Positions 1 to 6,892 are shown, counted from the stretch's first letter. The stretch: 9,094 nt of DNA from Methylotetracoccus sp. (GCA_025458755.1 JALORT010000052.1:1-9094); one strand, 5' to 3'. The notes: generated by a model from the sequence alone, not told the origin. Numbers and translations: made by a program.

Positions 1-104
1 CAATGCAATCGCGGCCGGCATGCGCAACACCGGTTGACGGGAATCGATCGCAGCGGCGTTCACACCGGCCCGCCATGGGACCCGGCCCCGAGACTCCCGA
101 CACG
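1..104. other. Left-edge leader before the lyase gene
   Basis: This short stretch precedes the lyase start. Two plus-strand frames are open from the window edge. One reads NAIAAGMRNTG and stops at 35-37, and could be the last codons of an upstream gene. The other stays open to a TGA at 106-108 that overlaps the lyase ATG as ATGA. Neither is long enough to identify. I see no good Shine-Dalgarno sequence and no convincing promoter before position 105. Confidence 0.3.
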
Positions 105-1013
105 ATGACCGCCTCGGAACCGCTGCGCGGGCTCTGGTGTGCTGCCTTGACACCGATCCTCCAGACCGGCGCCGTCCACCAGGCGCTGCTCGTGGCACAC
201 ATCCGCGGACTGCTGACGGAAGAGATAGACGGTATCGTGCTGTTCGGCACCACCGGCGAAGGGCCGTCGTTCTCGGTCGCCGAACGCTGCCGTGGACTGG
301 AGACCGTTCTCGAGGCAGGTATCGAAAGCAGCCGCCTCGCCACCGCAGCCGGCTGTGCCGCGCTGACCGATGCCGCATCCGTGGCAAGCCACGCCGTGCA
401 GTCGGGCTGCCCGCGCTGCCTCATGCTGCCGCCTTTCTTCTGGAAAGACCTGAGCAACGAGGCCGTTTTTCGGTACTACGCCGCATTGATCGACGCGGTC
501 GGCGATGATCGTCTGCGTCTCTATCTCTACCACTTTCCGCAGATGTCCGGCGTTCCGATTCGGCCGGCGGTCGTAACGCGGCTCGCTGCCGCCTATCCCG
601 GCATCATCGCCGGCGTGAAGGACAGCGCGGGGGATTATGCGAACACGGCCGCGCTACTGAATCAGGCGCCCATGCTGTCAATCCTGGTCGGCCATGAACC
701 CGATATCCCGCGACTGATGCGCGCCGGCGGCGCCGGAACGATCTGCGGCCTCGCCAACGTCGCCCCGCGCCTCGTGCGTGCGCTGCTAAACCCCGACGTG
801 ACCGCCGAGGACGAAGCCCGTGTTCAGGCCGTGCTGCGCCTCTTGCTCGCCTATCCTTTTGTGCCCGCGTTCAAGGCGGTCCGGTCGGCGCAAACCGGCG
901 ACACGGCGTGGTGCTCGGTGAGGCCGCCGCTGCTGCCGCTCGACGACGCAAGTTGCCACGCGCTCGTCACTCGATGGAACCGAACGTTGAACGAGGTGCC
1001 AGCTGATCGGTGA
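105..1013 (+). CDS. Dihydrodipicolinate synthase/N-acetylneuraminate lyase-family aldolase
   Basis: This is a class I (Schiff-base) aldolase of the DapA/NanA superfamily, 302 aa, close to the usual 290-300 aa, and expected to be a cytoplasmic TIM barrel. The family signature GTTGEGPSFS lies at residues 48-57. The conserved tyrosine is Y142 in YHFPQMSG, and the Schiff-base lysine is K172 in GVKDSAGD. The C-terminal FKAV...VRPPLLPL stretch is also typical, so the barrel looks complete. The ATG at 105 is chosen because homology begins just after it (LRGLWCAALTP). The frame is open upstream to position 3, but that extension is not family-like. E. coli DapA has an arginine (Arg138) five residues after the tyrosine that holds the substrate carboxylate; here that position is M147. 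This argues against a true lysine-pathway DHDPS. A 2-keto-3-deoxy-sugar-acid or related 2-oxo-acid lyase is more likely, but the substrate cannot be read from sequence. The 3' end overlaps the convergent zinc-ribbon gene by 47 bases. Confidence 0.9.
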   Translation: MTASEPLRGLWCAALTPILQTGAVHQALLVAHIRGLLTEEIDGIVLFGTTGEGPSFSVAERCRGLETVLEAGIESSRLATAAGCAALTDAASVASHAVQSGCPRCLMLPPFFWKDLSNEAVFRYYAALIDAVGDDRLRLYLYHFPQMSGVPIRPAVVTRLAAAYPGIIAGVKDSAGDYANTAALLNQAPMLSILVGHEPDIPRLMRAGGAGTICGLANVAPRLVRALLNPDVTAEDEARVQAVLRLLLAYPFVPAFKAVRSAQTGDTAWCSVRPPLLPLDDASCHALVTRWNRTLNEVPADR

Positions 1014-1236
1014 GCCGGAGGACCGCCCGGATCAGGGGACCGTCGTCGAGCGCTAAGGCGCGCCTGACCAGTGCCTCGGCTTCCCGGGGACGTCCGGCGG
1101 CCAGGTGTCGGAGAGCGCGCGCGGTCAGCCGCCGTGCATCGCTCTCGGCCCGCAGCGCCTGATGCAGCTCGCAGCCGCAGCGCGGGCACTCCGGCTCTGC
1201 GCCGAGCCGGGCGCGGCACGCCGGACACCGCTCCAC
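967..1236 (-). CDS. Small double-CxxC zinc-ribbon protein with helical tail
   Basis: This is a hypothetical 89-aa protein and the last gene of the chaperone operon. The N-terminus carries two CxxC knuckles, C4-C7 and C17-C20, with an extra C22. This is the pattern of a treble-clef or rubredoxin-like zinc ribbon. Residues 23-75 are alanine-, leucine- and arginine-rich, and the segment ALRHLAAGRPREAEALVRRAL resembles one TPR hairpin. The start is a GTG at 1236, only two bases after the Hsp70 stop (TGA at 1241-1239), so it is probably translated by coupling. No strong ribosome-binding site is visible. The stop lies 47 bases inside the oppositely oriented lyase gene. Its position suggests an accessory of the Hsp70 system, perhaps a zinc-dependent substrate or partner adaptor, but that is inference. 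The paired CxxC and the operon-like spacing are the reasons for believing this short gene. Confidence 0.72.
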   Translation of the reverse strand: MERCPACRARLGAEPECPRCGCELHQALRAESDARRLTARALRHLAAGRPREAEALVRRALALDDGPLIRAVLRLTDQLAPRSTFGSIE

Positions 1237-1238
1237 GC

Positions 1239-2975
1239 TCAGGATTCCAGGTAGTAGATCAGGTCCGCCATCGCATCCATGGCCTCGCCGAGAGCGCCGT
1301 CGTCGTCACCGGCAAGGGCGTCATTCAGTGCTTCGATGCGGTCCACCAGATCTTCACGGTCATCCGGGCTTGCGCCTTCCAGCAGCCGCTCGGCCTTTTC
1401 GACCAGCGCCTTGGCTTCGACCCTTTGACGCGGCGCGGCCGTGGCCGCACTGTCGTCTCCCGGCGCGAACAGCGCTTCCACGCGTTGCCGCGCGGTTTCC
1501 ATTTCCGCCTCTTCGAACCGGGCGATCGCATTGTCGATCGTGACCGAATACTCCAGCCCGGTGGCTTTCTCTTTCGAGCTGACGTGCAGGATGCCGTTCA
1601 AATCCAACGAAAAGGTGGTGACGATCGGATTGCCCCGGGGGGCGTCGCGCAACCCTTCGATGGAAAAACGGCCGATCTCGATATTGTTCAAGGCATCGGG
1701 GTCTTCGCCCTGATGGACGGTGACGTCGACCCGCTGCTGTCCGTCATGGGTCGTATAGAACACTTCGCTCTTGGAGACCGGGATCGGGGTATTCTTGCGG
1801 ATCAGCGGCACATAGCAGTAGGGATATTCCATGCCCTCCAGGAATCCGAGCGCGCTGGTACCGAACGTGTAAGGCGTCACGTCCACCAGCACCGTGGGCG
1901 TTTCCATCCCGGCGATGATGCCGGCCTGAATCGCCGCCCCCATCGCCACGCACAAGTCCGGATCGACCTCTCCGCGCGGTTGCAGACCCAGTTCTTCTTC
2001 CAGGCGACGAGCCACCAACGGCGTCCGTGTGGCGCCGCCGACCAGCAACACTTCATCCAGATCGGAGACGGTGAGCCCGGCTCCCTCCAGCGCGGTATGG
2101 GCTGCTTCGAGGGTCTCGGCAATATACGGCTCGATCATCGCTTCGTAATCATCGCGGGACAACTCGAGATTCAAGTGTACCGGTTCACCCCGATGTTCCA
2201 GCAGATACTCTTCCATGATCGTTGCGTAGGGGGCATCGGAAAGATGGATTTTCGCGGCCTCGGCCGCACGCCGGATGCGCGCCTGGGCGGCAGGGGCCAA
2301 CTCGCCTTCGACCCCCGATGCCTCCCTCAAATGCGCCACCACATGCTCCACGATTTTCGCATCGAAGTCGTCGCCGCCGAGATGATTGTTGCCGTGGCTG
2401 GACAGCACTTCGACGACGTCCTTTTCCAGGTTCACCACCGACACATCGAACGTGCCTCCGCCCAGATCGTACACCAGCACCTTGTGCGCACCCTCGCGTC
2501 CGGACTCGTACGCCAATGCCGCGGCCGTGGGTTCATTGATGATCCGCACCACATCGAGTCCGGCGATGGCTCCGGCTTCGCGCGTCGCCTGGCGCTGGGC
2601 GTCGGAGAAGAACGCCGGCACCGTGATGACCGCCTTGCTCACCGATTCGCCGAGTTCCCGTTCGGCGATGCCCTTGAGTTGCCGGAGGATCATCGACGAG
2701 ATCTCTTGCGGCGTGTACTCGTGCCCTCCGACCGTCAAACGGACATCCTCCCCCATCCGCCGCTTGATCGAGCGCACGGTCCGTTCCGGGTGGAGGGCAT
2801 GCTGATTCTTCGCCGGTTCACCGACCAGCAGGGTTCCGTCTTCGGTGAAGCCGACCACGGAAGGCAGAATGAAGGTGTCGATGCCGACCGGGATCACATC
2901 GACCCGTCCGCCCCGCACCATCGCCACCTCGGAGTTGGTGGTCCCGAGATCGATGCCGACGATGATTTCGCTCAT
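1239..2975 (-). CDS. Hsp70-family chaperone (HscC/DnaK-like, short lid)
   Basis: This is an ATP-dependent chaperone of 578 aa. The nucleotide-binding domain has phosphate-1 GIDLGTTNS (7-15), K71 in SIKRRMG (counterpart of E. coli DnaK K70), the connect-1 region NEPTAAALAYE (147-157), phosphate-2 YDLGGGTFDVS (169-179, with T175 in the DnaK T199 position) and the adenosine motif LVGGATRTPLV (311-321). The linker region is VLVDVTPYTFG (362-372). A beta-sandwich substrate domain follows to about residue 490, with RKNTPIPV and HQGED matching the family. The remaining lid is short and ends in YYLES, without the long disordered tail of DnaK (638 aa). This is closer to HscC (about 556 aa). The ATG at 2975 is chosen because it overlaps the GrpE-like stop as ATGA and has AGAGGA ten bases upstream. 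The frame runs further upstream, but that part is out-of-frame GrpE sequence. It is probably the catalytic core of the surrounding module, not the housekeeping DnaK. Confidence 0.95.
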   Translation of the reverse strand: MSEIIVGIDLGTTNSEVAMVRGGRVDVIPVGIDTFILPSVVGFTEDGTLLVGEPAKNQHALHPERTVRSIKRRMGEDVRLTVGGHEYTPQEISSMILRQLKGIAERELGESVSKAVITVPAFFSDAQRQATREAGAIAGLDVVRIINEPTAAALAYESGREGAHKVLVYDLGGGTFDVSVVNLEKDVVEVLSSHGNNHLGGDDFDAKIVEHVVAHLREASGVEGELAPAAQARIRRAAEAAKIHLSDAPYATIMEEYLLEHRGEPVHLNLELSRDDYEAMIEPYIAETLEAAHTALEGAGLTVSDLDEVLLVGGATRTPLVARRLEEELGLQPRGEVDPDLCVAMGAAIQAGIIAGMETPTVLVDVTPYTFGTSALGFLEGMEYPYCYVPLIRKNTPIPVSKSEVFYTTHDGQQRVDVTVHQGEDPDALNNIEIGRFSIEGLRDAPRGNPIVTTFSLDLNGILHVSSKEKATGLEYSVTIDNAIARFEEAEMETARQRVEALFAPGDDSAATAAPRQRVEAKALVEKAERLLEGASPDDREDLVDRIEALNDALAGDDDGALGEAMDAMADLIYYLES

Positions 2976-3631
2976 ACTGTGGGTTTCCTCTTGTTCACAA
3001 TGACTTCCGCGCAGCGCAGCAGCTCGCCGTCTCGGGTGAAACCGCGTCGCTGCTCGGCTACGACGATGCCGTCGTCGCATTTCCGCTCGACCCGGACGCC
3101 GACGGCGTTCATGCATTGCGGATCCAGCGGCCGGTTCAACACCTCGATCGGACGGACGCGATACGCGCCCAACAGCCGATCCATGCGGTTCAGAATCAAA
3201 CTCAAGCCTTCGCCGAGAGCTCTGGCGTAACGTGCGTCCCTGCGCGCAAACCAACGTGAACGCCAGGACGGGCGATGGGACCGGCCGGCCTCGACGCCCG
3301 CATCGATGCGGTCGCGCAGTTCCAATAACTCCAGCAGCATTTGACGTTCGGTCTGTTGACGAATGCCCGCCGCCTGCTGTCGGCTGGACTCCGCTTCCCG
3401 TACCAGGCGCTCGTTCTCCGCGCGCAACTGCTCGGTGGCCGCTCTGAGTTCGTCGAGCGCTCCCTTGAACTGACGCGCCTCGAGGCGGACTTCGCTGCGG
3501 AGCGCGGCCAACTCGCTCAGCAGGGTCCGGAGATCGACCGAGTCGCCCTGCTCGTCCACGTCATCGCCCAACTCCAGCAGGCGGCGAAACTCTTCGACGA
3601 GATGTTCCTTGAGCTCGGAGTCCATCGGCAT
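2972..3631 (-). CDS. GrpE-like nucleotide exchange factor
   Basis: This is probably the ADP/ATP exchange factor for the adjacent Hsp70, 219 aa (E. coli GrpE is 197 aa). Residues 34-100 are a heptad-rich, charged helix (SELAALRSEVRLEARQ, then an ELRAATEQLRAENERL stretch) suited to the long dimeric coiled coil of GrpE. A basic stretch (RPSWRSRWFARRDAR, 120-134) follows. The C-terminal domain has the GrpE beta-head pattern: residues 168-179 read PLDPQCMNAVGV, then GIVVAEQRRGFTRDGELLRCAEVIVNK, comparable to the FDP..HEAV / G.V....+.GY...+.VLRPA.V.V pattern of GrpE. The head is recognisable but diverged. The ATG at 3631 overlaps the J-like gene's stop as TGATG; a second in-frame ATG at 3625 is an alternative. 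The stop overlaps the Hsp70 start as ATGA. These overlaps imply translational coupling and near-equal synthesis. A specialised GrpE paralogue is more likely than the housekeeping copy. Confidence 0.82.
   Translation of the reverse strand: MPMDSELKEHLVEEFRRLLELGDDVDEQGDSVDLRTLLSELAALRSEVRLEARQFKGALDELRAATEQLRAENERLVREAESSRQQAAGIRQQTERQMLLELLELRDRIDAGVEAGRSHRPSWRSRWFARRDARYARALGEGLSLILNRMDRLLGAYRVRPIEVLNRPLDPQCMNAVGVRVERKCDDGIVVAEQRRGFTRDGELLRCAEVIVNKRKPTV
2986..2991 (-). promoter_or_regulatory. Ribosome-binding site of the Hsp70 gene
   Basis: On the minus strand AGAGGA lies 10 bases before the ATG at 2975, inside the last codons of the GrpE-like gene. It decides the Hsp70 start against the longer upstream frame. 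It is the clearest Shine-Dalgarno sequence in the operon, which suggests that Hsp70 can be made at a higher level than the overlapping upstream proteins. Confidence 0.7.
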
Positions 3632-3921
3632 CACGACTGCTCGAGAAATTTCAACAGGCGCGCGAGCGTGGGCCGGCGTCGCGGCAGCGGTCCGACCAGC
3701 GCCTCCAACACCGCATCCGGCGTCGGCGCCTGATGATCGAACAACGCCTGCTTCAGACGGCTGCGCGCATCGCGCACCGACTCGTAAGCCGCCCGTATGG
3801 CTTCGAAGCGCCGGGCGTCCCGTTCCGGCGGGCACAACCGAATCGCCTCCAGGTAGGCATGGCGCACCGCTTCGTCGTCCGCCGTGGGGGGTACACCCAG
3901 AATACGGTAGGGATCACTCAT
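3631..3921 (-). CDS. Mini J-domain-like protein without HPD motif
   Basis: This is a 96-aa protein that is almost entirely a J-like domain (residues 4-62). Helix I is YRILGVPPTADDEAVRHAYLE, the standard DnaJ N-terminal pattern. Helix III is RFEAIRAAYESVRDARSRL, matching F..I..AY..L.D...R. Counting eight residues from Y23, as in E. coli DnaJ (Y25 to H33), places P31-P32-E33 where the HPD tripeptide should be. Only the proline is kept, and the histidine needed to stimulate Hsp70 ATPase is absent. The tail (63-96) has basic PLPRRRP and a short helix, with no G/F region, zinc domain or membrane segment. The ATG at 3921 overlaps the end of the TPR gene by 8 bases, and its stop shares a base with the GrpE-like start. 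It may be a non-stimulating J-like scaffold or a partner with a co-evolved Hsp70 interface; which of these is unknown. Confidence 0.85.
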   Translation of the reverse strand: MSDPYRILGVPPTADDEAVRHAYLEAIRLCPPERDARRFEAIRAAYESVRDARSRLKQALFDHQAPTPDAVLEALVGPLPRRRPTLARLLKFLEQS

Positions 3922-6451
3922 CGAATAAATCTCGTTGCCGCGAGTCGCCGCTACGACCGTCCGAAACGTCCTTGGGCTTCACGGGCCTGGGGGGCTTAGG
4001 GGGCTTGGAAGGCTGGGCCGGAAGGATGGGCAGCCCAGACCCCGTATCACCGCTCATACCCAGCGCTTCCATCAACAACGCCAGCACCTGATCTTTGCCG
4101 ACCGCCGCTTCCAACTGCTTGAACGCCTTCTTTCCCAGCATCTGGCGGGCCAAATCCAGGAAAGAGTCCGGGCCGAGGAAATCCATCATGCTCCGCATTT
4201 CCTTCGCCTCCTGCGGTGTGAGCATATCCTCGAACATGCCGTCCTTCCCGCCGAAGAACGGCTCGCTTTCGAAATCGAGATCCGGCTCCGGGGGCATCAA
4301 TAACTGTTCGATCCGAACGACCGTACGGTGGTCGCCGGTGGCAATCGCCATCTCCAGTGCCCGAGTCAACTCCGCGTAGTCGCGGGGCGGGATGGACCAA
4401 GGCCGCTGCCCGTAAGCAGCATTCACCCGGTGAAACACAAAAATTGGACTGTGCGGATGCTTTTTCGTCGCCGCCTCGGCATAGCTGCTGACCAGACCGG
4501 ACAATCCGTGCCGCTGAAACGTCTCGCAGACCAGCAGGAAATCCGGCTCCAGCATGAGATGCTTCGCCGCCTCCCGCAGTGTCTTCTGCAACGCGGCGAC
4601 CGCTTTGCGCAGGGTTTCGGACTCGCCCTTGATACCGTCCAGCGTACGCACCAGCGCCAGCACGTCCGCCGCGGTCGCCGCCTTGGGCGCCGCATAGCCG
4701 AGGCCTCGCAGGGATTTCGCCGGATCGCGGCCCAGCCGGGCCATTTCCATGGCCAGCAGAAAATAGCCGAGCAATGGTCCGTCGGCCTCCGCCATGGCCT
4801 CGTTCAACACGCGCTGTCCGTCGGCCACGCGCCCGCTCTCCATGTCCACGATACCTTGCAGCCGTTTCAATGCGCTCCGGTCCGCCGGCAAGCGCACCCA
4901 CTCGGCCGCTTCGCTCAGCTCCTTGCGCGCCGCGTCCCACTTGTGACTCTTGACCTGCTTCCGCGCATGCGCCATGTGCGCCTGTCCGAGCAGCGAACGC
5001 ACCCGCGGATTGATGGGGTCCAGCTCCAACACCCGGCGGGCAAATCCGACGGCCTTCTTGAACGCATTGCCGGCCAAGGCGATCTCGATCGCCTCGAGCA
5101 GAACGTTGGCATTTCTCGGGAACCTTGACAGCGCATCGTCCAGCAGCGCACGCGCCGTTTTCAGGTCCTGCCGCGCCCGATACGCCGGCAGCAGCCGGAG
5201 AAAACTTTCCACATCGTCGGGATCGAACTCCAGACTTCGCCGTAGCCAGGCGACCGCGTCGCGGTGCAAGCCGCCGTCGCTGGAACAAGGCGGCTCGTCT
5301 GCCAGATGACGGAGAATCAAGGCAGCCCGCAGACGGGACGAGTCGCCGCCTTCCTTCTCCAGGGCGTCCACCGCATGCAGCCAGTGCTCCACCGCCGACT
5401 CGATGTCGCGTTTGACTTCCGCATGCAGCGCCAAGATACGCTGGGCCTCCGCCTCCGCCAGATCACCGACGACTTGCCGGTAGACACGGATGCGGTCCGG
5501 AACCTGCGTCAGCAAGGACCGACACAGCGCCTCGATGCCAGGCGGCGGCACGCATGGGTGCTGCCGCACCAGCCAATCGAACAGTGCGCCGGCGGCGGGG
5601 CGCTCAGCGAGCCGAAGCAACTCGTCGACCACCGGCTTCGCGGCATCCGGAATGTCCTTGAATTCCAGAGCCAACGCCCGGTCTTCGCCGTGCAGCGCGA
5701 CCACCGCCGGCACCCATCGGTCGAGCGGCAGCGCCGCCAGTTTCGCCATCTCGGCCAAACGTGCAAACGGACTGCTTGCGGCGATCCGCGCCAGATCATC
5801 GAGCGCCGCGGGGTCCGTTTCCATCCGCGCCATGAGTTTCAGAATTCGGCCGAGATCGCGGTACGGCGACCGGAATGGAATGGCCTTGAGTGCAGCATCC
5901 AGGTCGGGCGCCGACTCGCAGTACGCCTTGAGTGCCGCTCGGGCCTGCAGGCGGCCACACATCAGCGGTGAATCGGCAGGCAGATCCGCCAGTGCCGCCT
6001 CCGGCGCGGTCAAGACATACGCGGCCAGGCCGGCCTCGATGGCCGCCTGCTCGGCGCTCCGCACCGGATCTTTGCCTTCACCCCTCAAACAGGCCCGGTA
6101 GGCGTGCAGCAGCGACTTCATGTCGCCCAACTGTTTCAGCCACCCCGGATACGGTCCCTCCATCAGCGGTCTGCCGCAGAGATCGGCGCGGTTGCGCCAT
6201 ACGACAACCGCTTCTTTCACCATGCCCTTGTCCGCCAGGTCCTCCGCCCGTCCGGCGTAGGCGGCAGCAAGCAATTCGCGGTTTTCGGCGCTCCCGTTTC
6301 GCTTGCACAGCTCCTTGCACAGCTCGATCGCGTCCTTGTAGTGCGCCGTGTGCAGGGCGTGTTTCGCGGCGTCTCCGAGCCCCGTATCCGTCAGTGTGTG
6401 GGGCGCACCGTATTTTCCGCCTCCTTTCCCGTGCTTCAGTTTGCGCGCCAT
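3914..6451 (-). CDS. Large TPR-like helical-repeat protein heading the chaperone operon
   Basis: This is an 845-aa protein of unknown exact function. It begins with a basic, glycine-rich segment (MARKLKHGKGGGKYG) and has no signal peptide or membrane segment, so it should be cytoplasmic. Almost the whole chain is alpha-helical. TPR-like repeats are clearest at about residues 29-93 (AAKHALHTAHYKDAIELCKEL) and 398-520 (WLRRSLEFDPDDVESFLRLL; LLDDALSRFPRNANVLLEA; RRVLELDPINPRVRSLLGQA). Residues about 755-800 are a helical C-terminal region, and about 808-826 form a proline/lysine-rich tail (SKPPKPPRPVKPK). The chain ends in QRDLFDE. The ATG at 6451 is the first in frame with a sensible N-terminus; only a weak GAG-type ribosome site precedes it. 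As first gene of the overlapping operon it is a likely scaffold, adaptor or dedicated client of the Hsp70 machine. That role is inferred from context, since TPR domains commonly bind other proteins. Confidence 0.85.
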   Translation of the reverse strand: MARKLKHGKGGGKYGAPHTLTDTGLGDAAKHALHTAHYKDAIELCKELCKRNGSAENRELLAAAYAGRAEDLADKGMVKEAVVVWRNRADLCGRPLMEGPYPGWLKQLGDMKSLLHAYRACLRGEGKDPVRSAEQAAIEAGLAAYVLTAPEAALADLPADSPLMCGRLQARAALKAYCESAPDLDAALKAIPFRSPYRDLGRILKLMARMETDPAALDDLARIAASSPFARLAEMAKLAALPLDRWVPAVVALHGEDRALALEFKDIPDAAKPVVDELLRLAERPAAGALFDWLVRQHPCVPPPGIEALCRSLLTQVPDRIRVYRQVVGDLAEAEAQRILALHAEVKRDIESAVEHWLHAVDALEKEGGDSSRLRAALILRHLADEPPCSSDGGLHRDAVAWLRRSLEFDPDDVESFLRLLPAYRARQDLKTARALLDDALSRFPRNANVLLEAIEIALAGNAFKKAVGFARRVLELDPINPRVRSLLGQAHMAHARKQVKSHKWDAARKELSEAAEWVRLPADRSALKRLQGIVDMESGRVADGQRVLNEAMAEADGPLLGYFLLAMEMARLGRDPAKSLRGLGYAAPKAATAADVLALVRTLDGIKGESETLRKAVAALQKTLREAAKHLMLEPDFLLVCETFQRHGLSGLVSSYAEAATKKHPHSPIFVFHRVNAAYGQRPWSIPPRDYAELTRALEMAIATGDHRTVVRIEQLLMPPEPDLDFESEPFFGGKDGMFEDMLTPQEAKEMRSMMDFLGPDSFLDLARQMLGKKAFKQLEAAVGKDQVLALLMEALGMSGDTGSGLPILPAQPSKPPKPPRPVKPKDVSDGRSGDSRQRDLFDE
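3974..4003 (+). other. G-quadruplex-like G-tract motif
   Basis: The plus strand has four G runs of 3, 3, 6 and 5 separated by 6, 3 and 4 bases, which meets the usual G3+N1-7 pattern. It lies in the part of the TPR gene that encodes the proline/lysine-rich tail, on the template strand. Proline codons (CCN) force G runs on that strand, so it may be a by-product of coding. Confidence 0.3.
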
Positions 6452-6477
6452 GACCAGCTCGATGCGGAAAGCACGTT

Positions 6478-6506
6478 ATTGTAGCCGATTGGCATCCAGT
6501 GGTGAC
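6478..6506 (-). promoter_or_regulatory. Candidate sigma-70-type promoter of the chaperone operon
   Basis: Read on the minus strand, TACAAT (6483-6478) matches five of six bases of the -10 consensus TATAAT. A poor -35, GTCACC (6506-6501), sits 17 bases upstream. Transcription would begin near 6471 and give a leader of about 20 bases before the ATG at 6451. I see no sigma-32 heat-shock pattern (CTTGAA / CCCCAT). The weak -35 makes this only a candidate. Confidence 0.3.
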
Positions 6507-6892
6507 GACCGGCTGATGGAGCAGCGGCACAGCATCGGCCGCAGCGACGTGCGATAGGAAATGGCAAGAGGCCCAGCGGCCCGGATTCTTGTCCCACAGG
6601 CACCAGGCCGGACTGGATGGGCGCACTCCAAGCAGAACCCAGAGAATTCAGATCGCTTCGGCAGGAAAGGCCGCACCCGCCGCCGCACGGGGAAAATTGG
6701 CGGCAGCGGAGACTCGCGGTATGAATGAAACCACCGGTCGAGATTTTGCCGGCGGCTCTTGGATCATAGATCTCCGGCCGCGGTCTCACCGGTCGGCCGC
6801 CGGATTCCGGGAACTGCGTCATCATTCCGCCACGAGTGCCGCATGATAAGTAGACGGCTCACGCCGAACCCACCGGTGCGACAGAAACGATT

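Noticed and set aside
2..37. A possible 3' end of an upstream gene reading NAIAAGMRNTG
   Set aside because: Eleven codons with good third-position GC are suggestive, but too short to call without sequence to the left.
1071..3230. A 719-codon open frame on the plus strand across the Hsp70 gene
   Set aside because: It is in exact codon register with the Hsp70 gene on the opposite strand. Long antisense frames opposite hsp70 genes are a well-known result of codon bias. The translation is histidine/arginine/aspartate-rich with no known domain.
4047..5288. A 413-codon minus-strand frame inside the TPR gene
   Set aside because: It is a shifted frame of the same strand, rich in arginine and glycine; the 845-codon frame has the repeat structure and proper gene boundaries.
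6436..6825. A 129-codon minus-strand frame in the gap upstream of the TPR gene
   Set aside because: The product is cysteine/serine/arginine-rich without a domain, has no ribosome site, and overlaps the TPR gene start out of frame.
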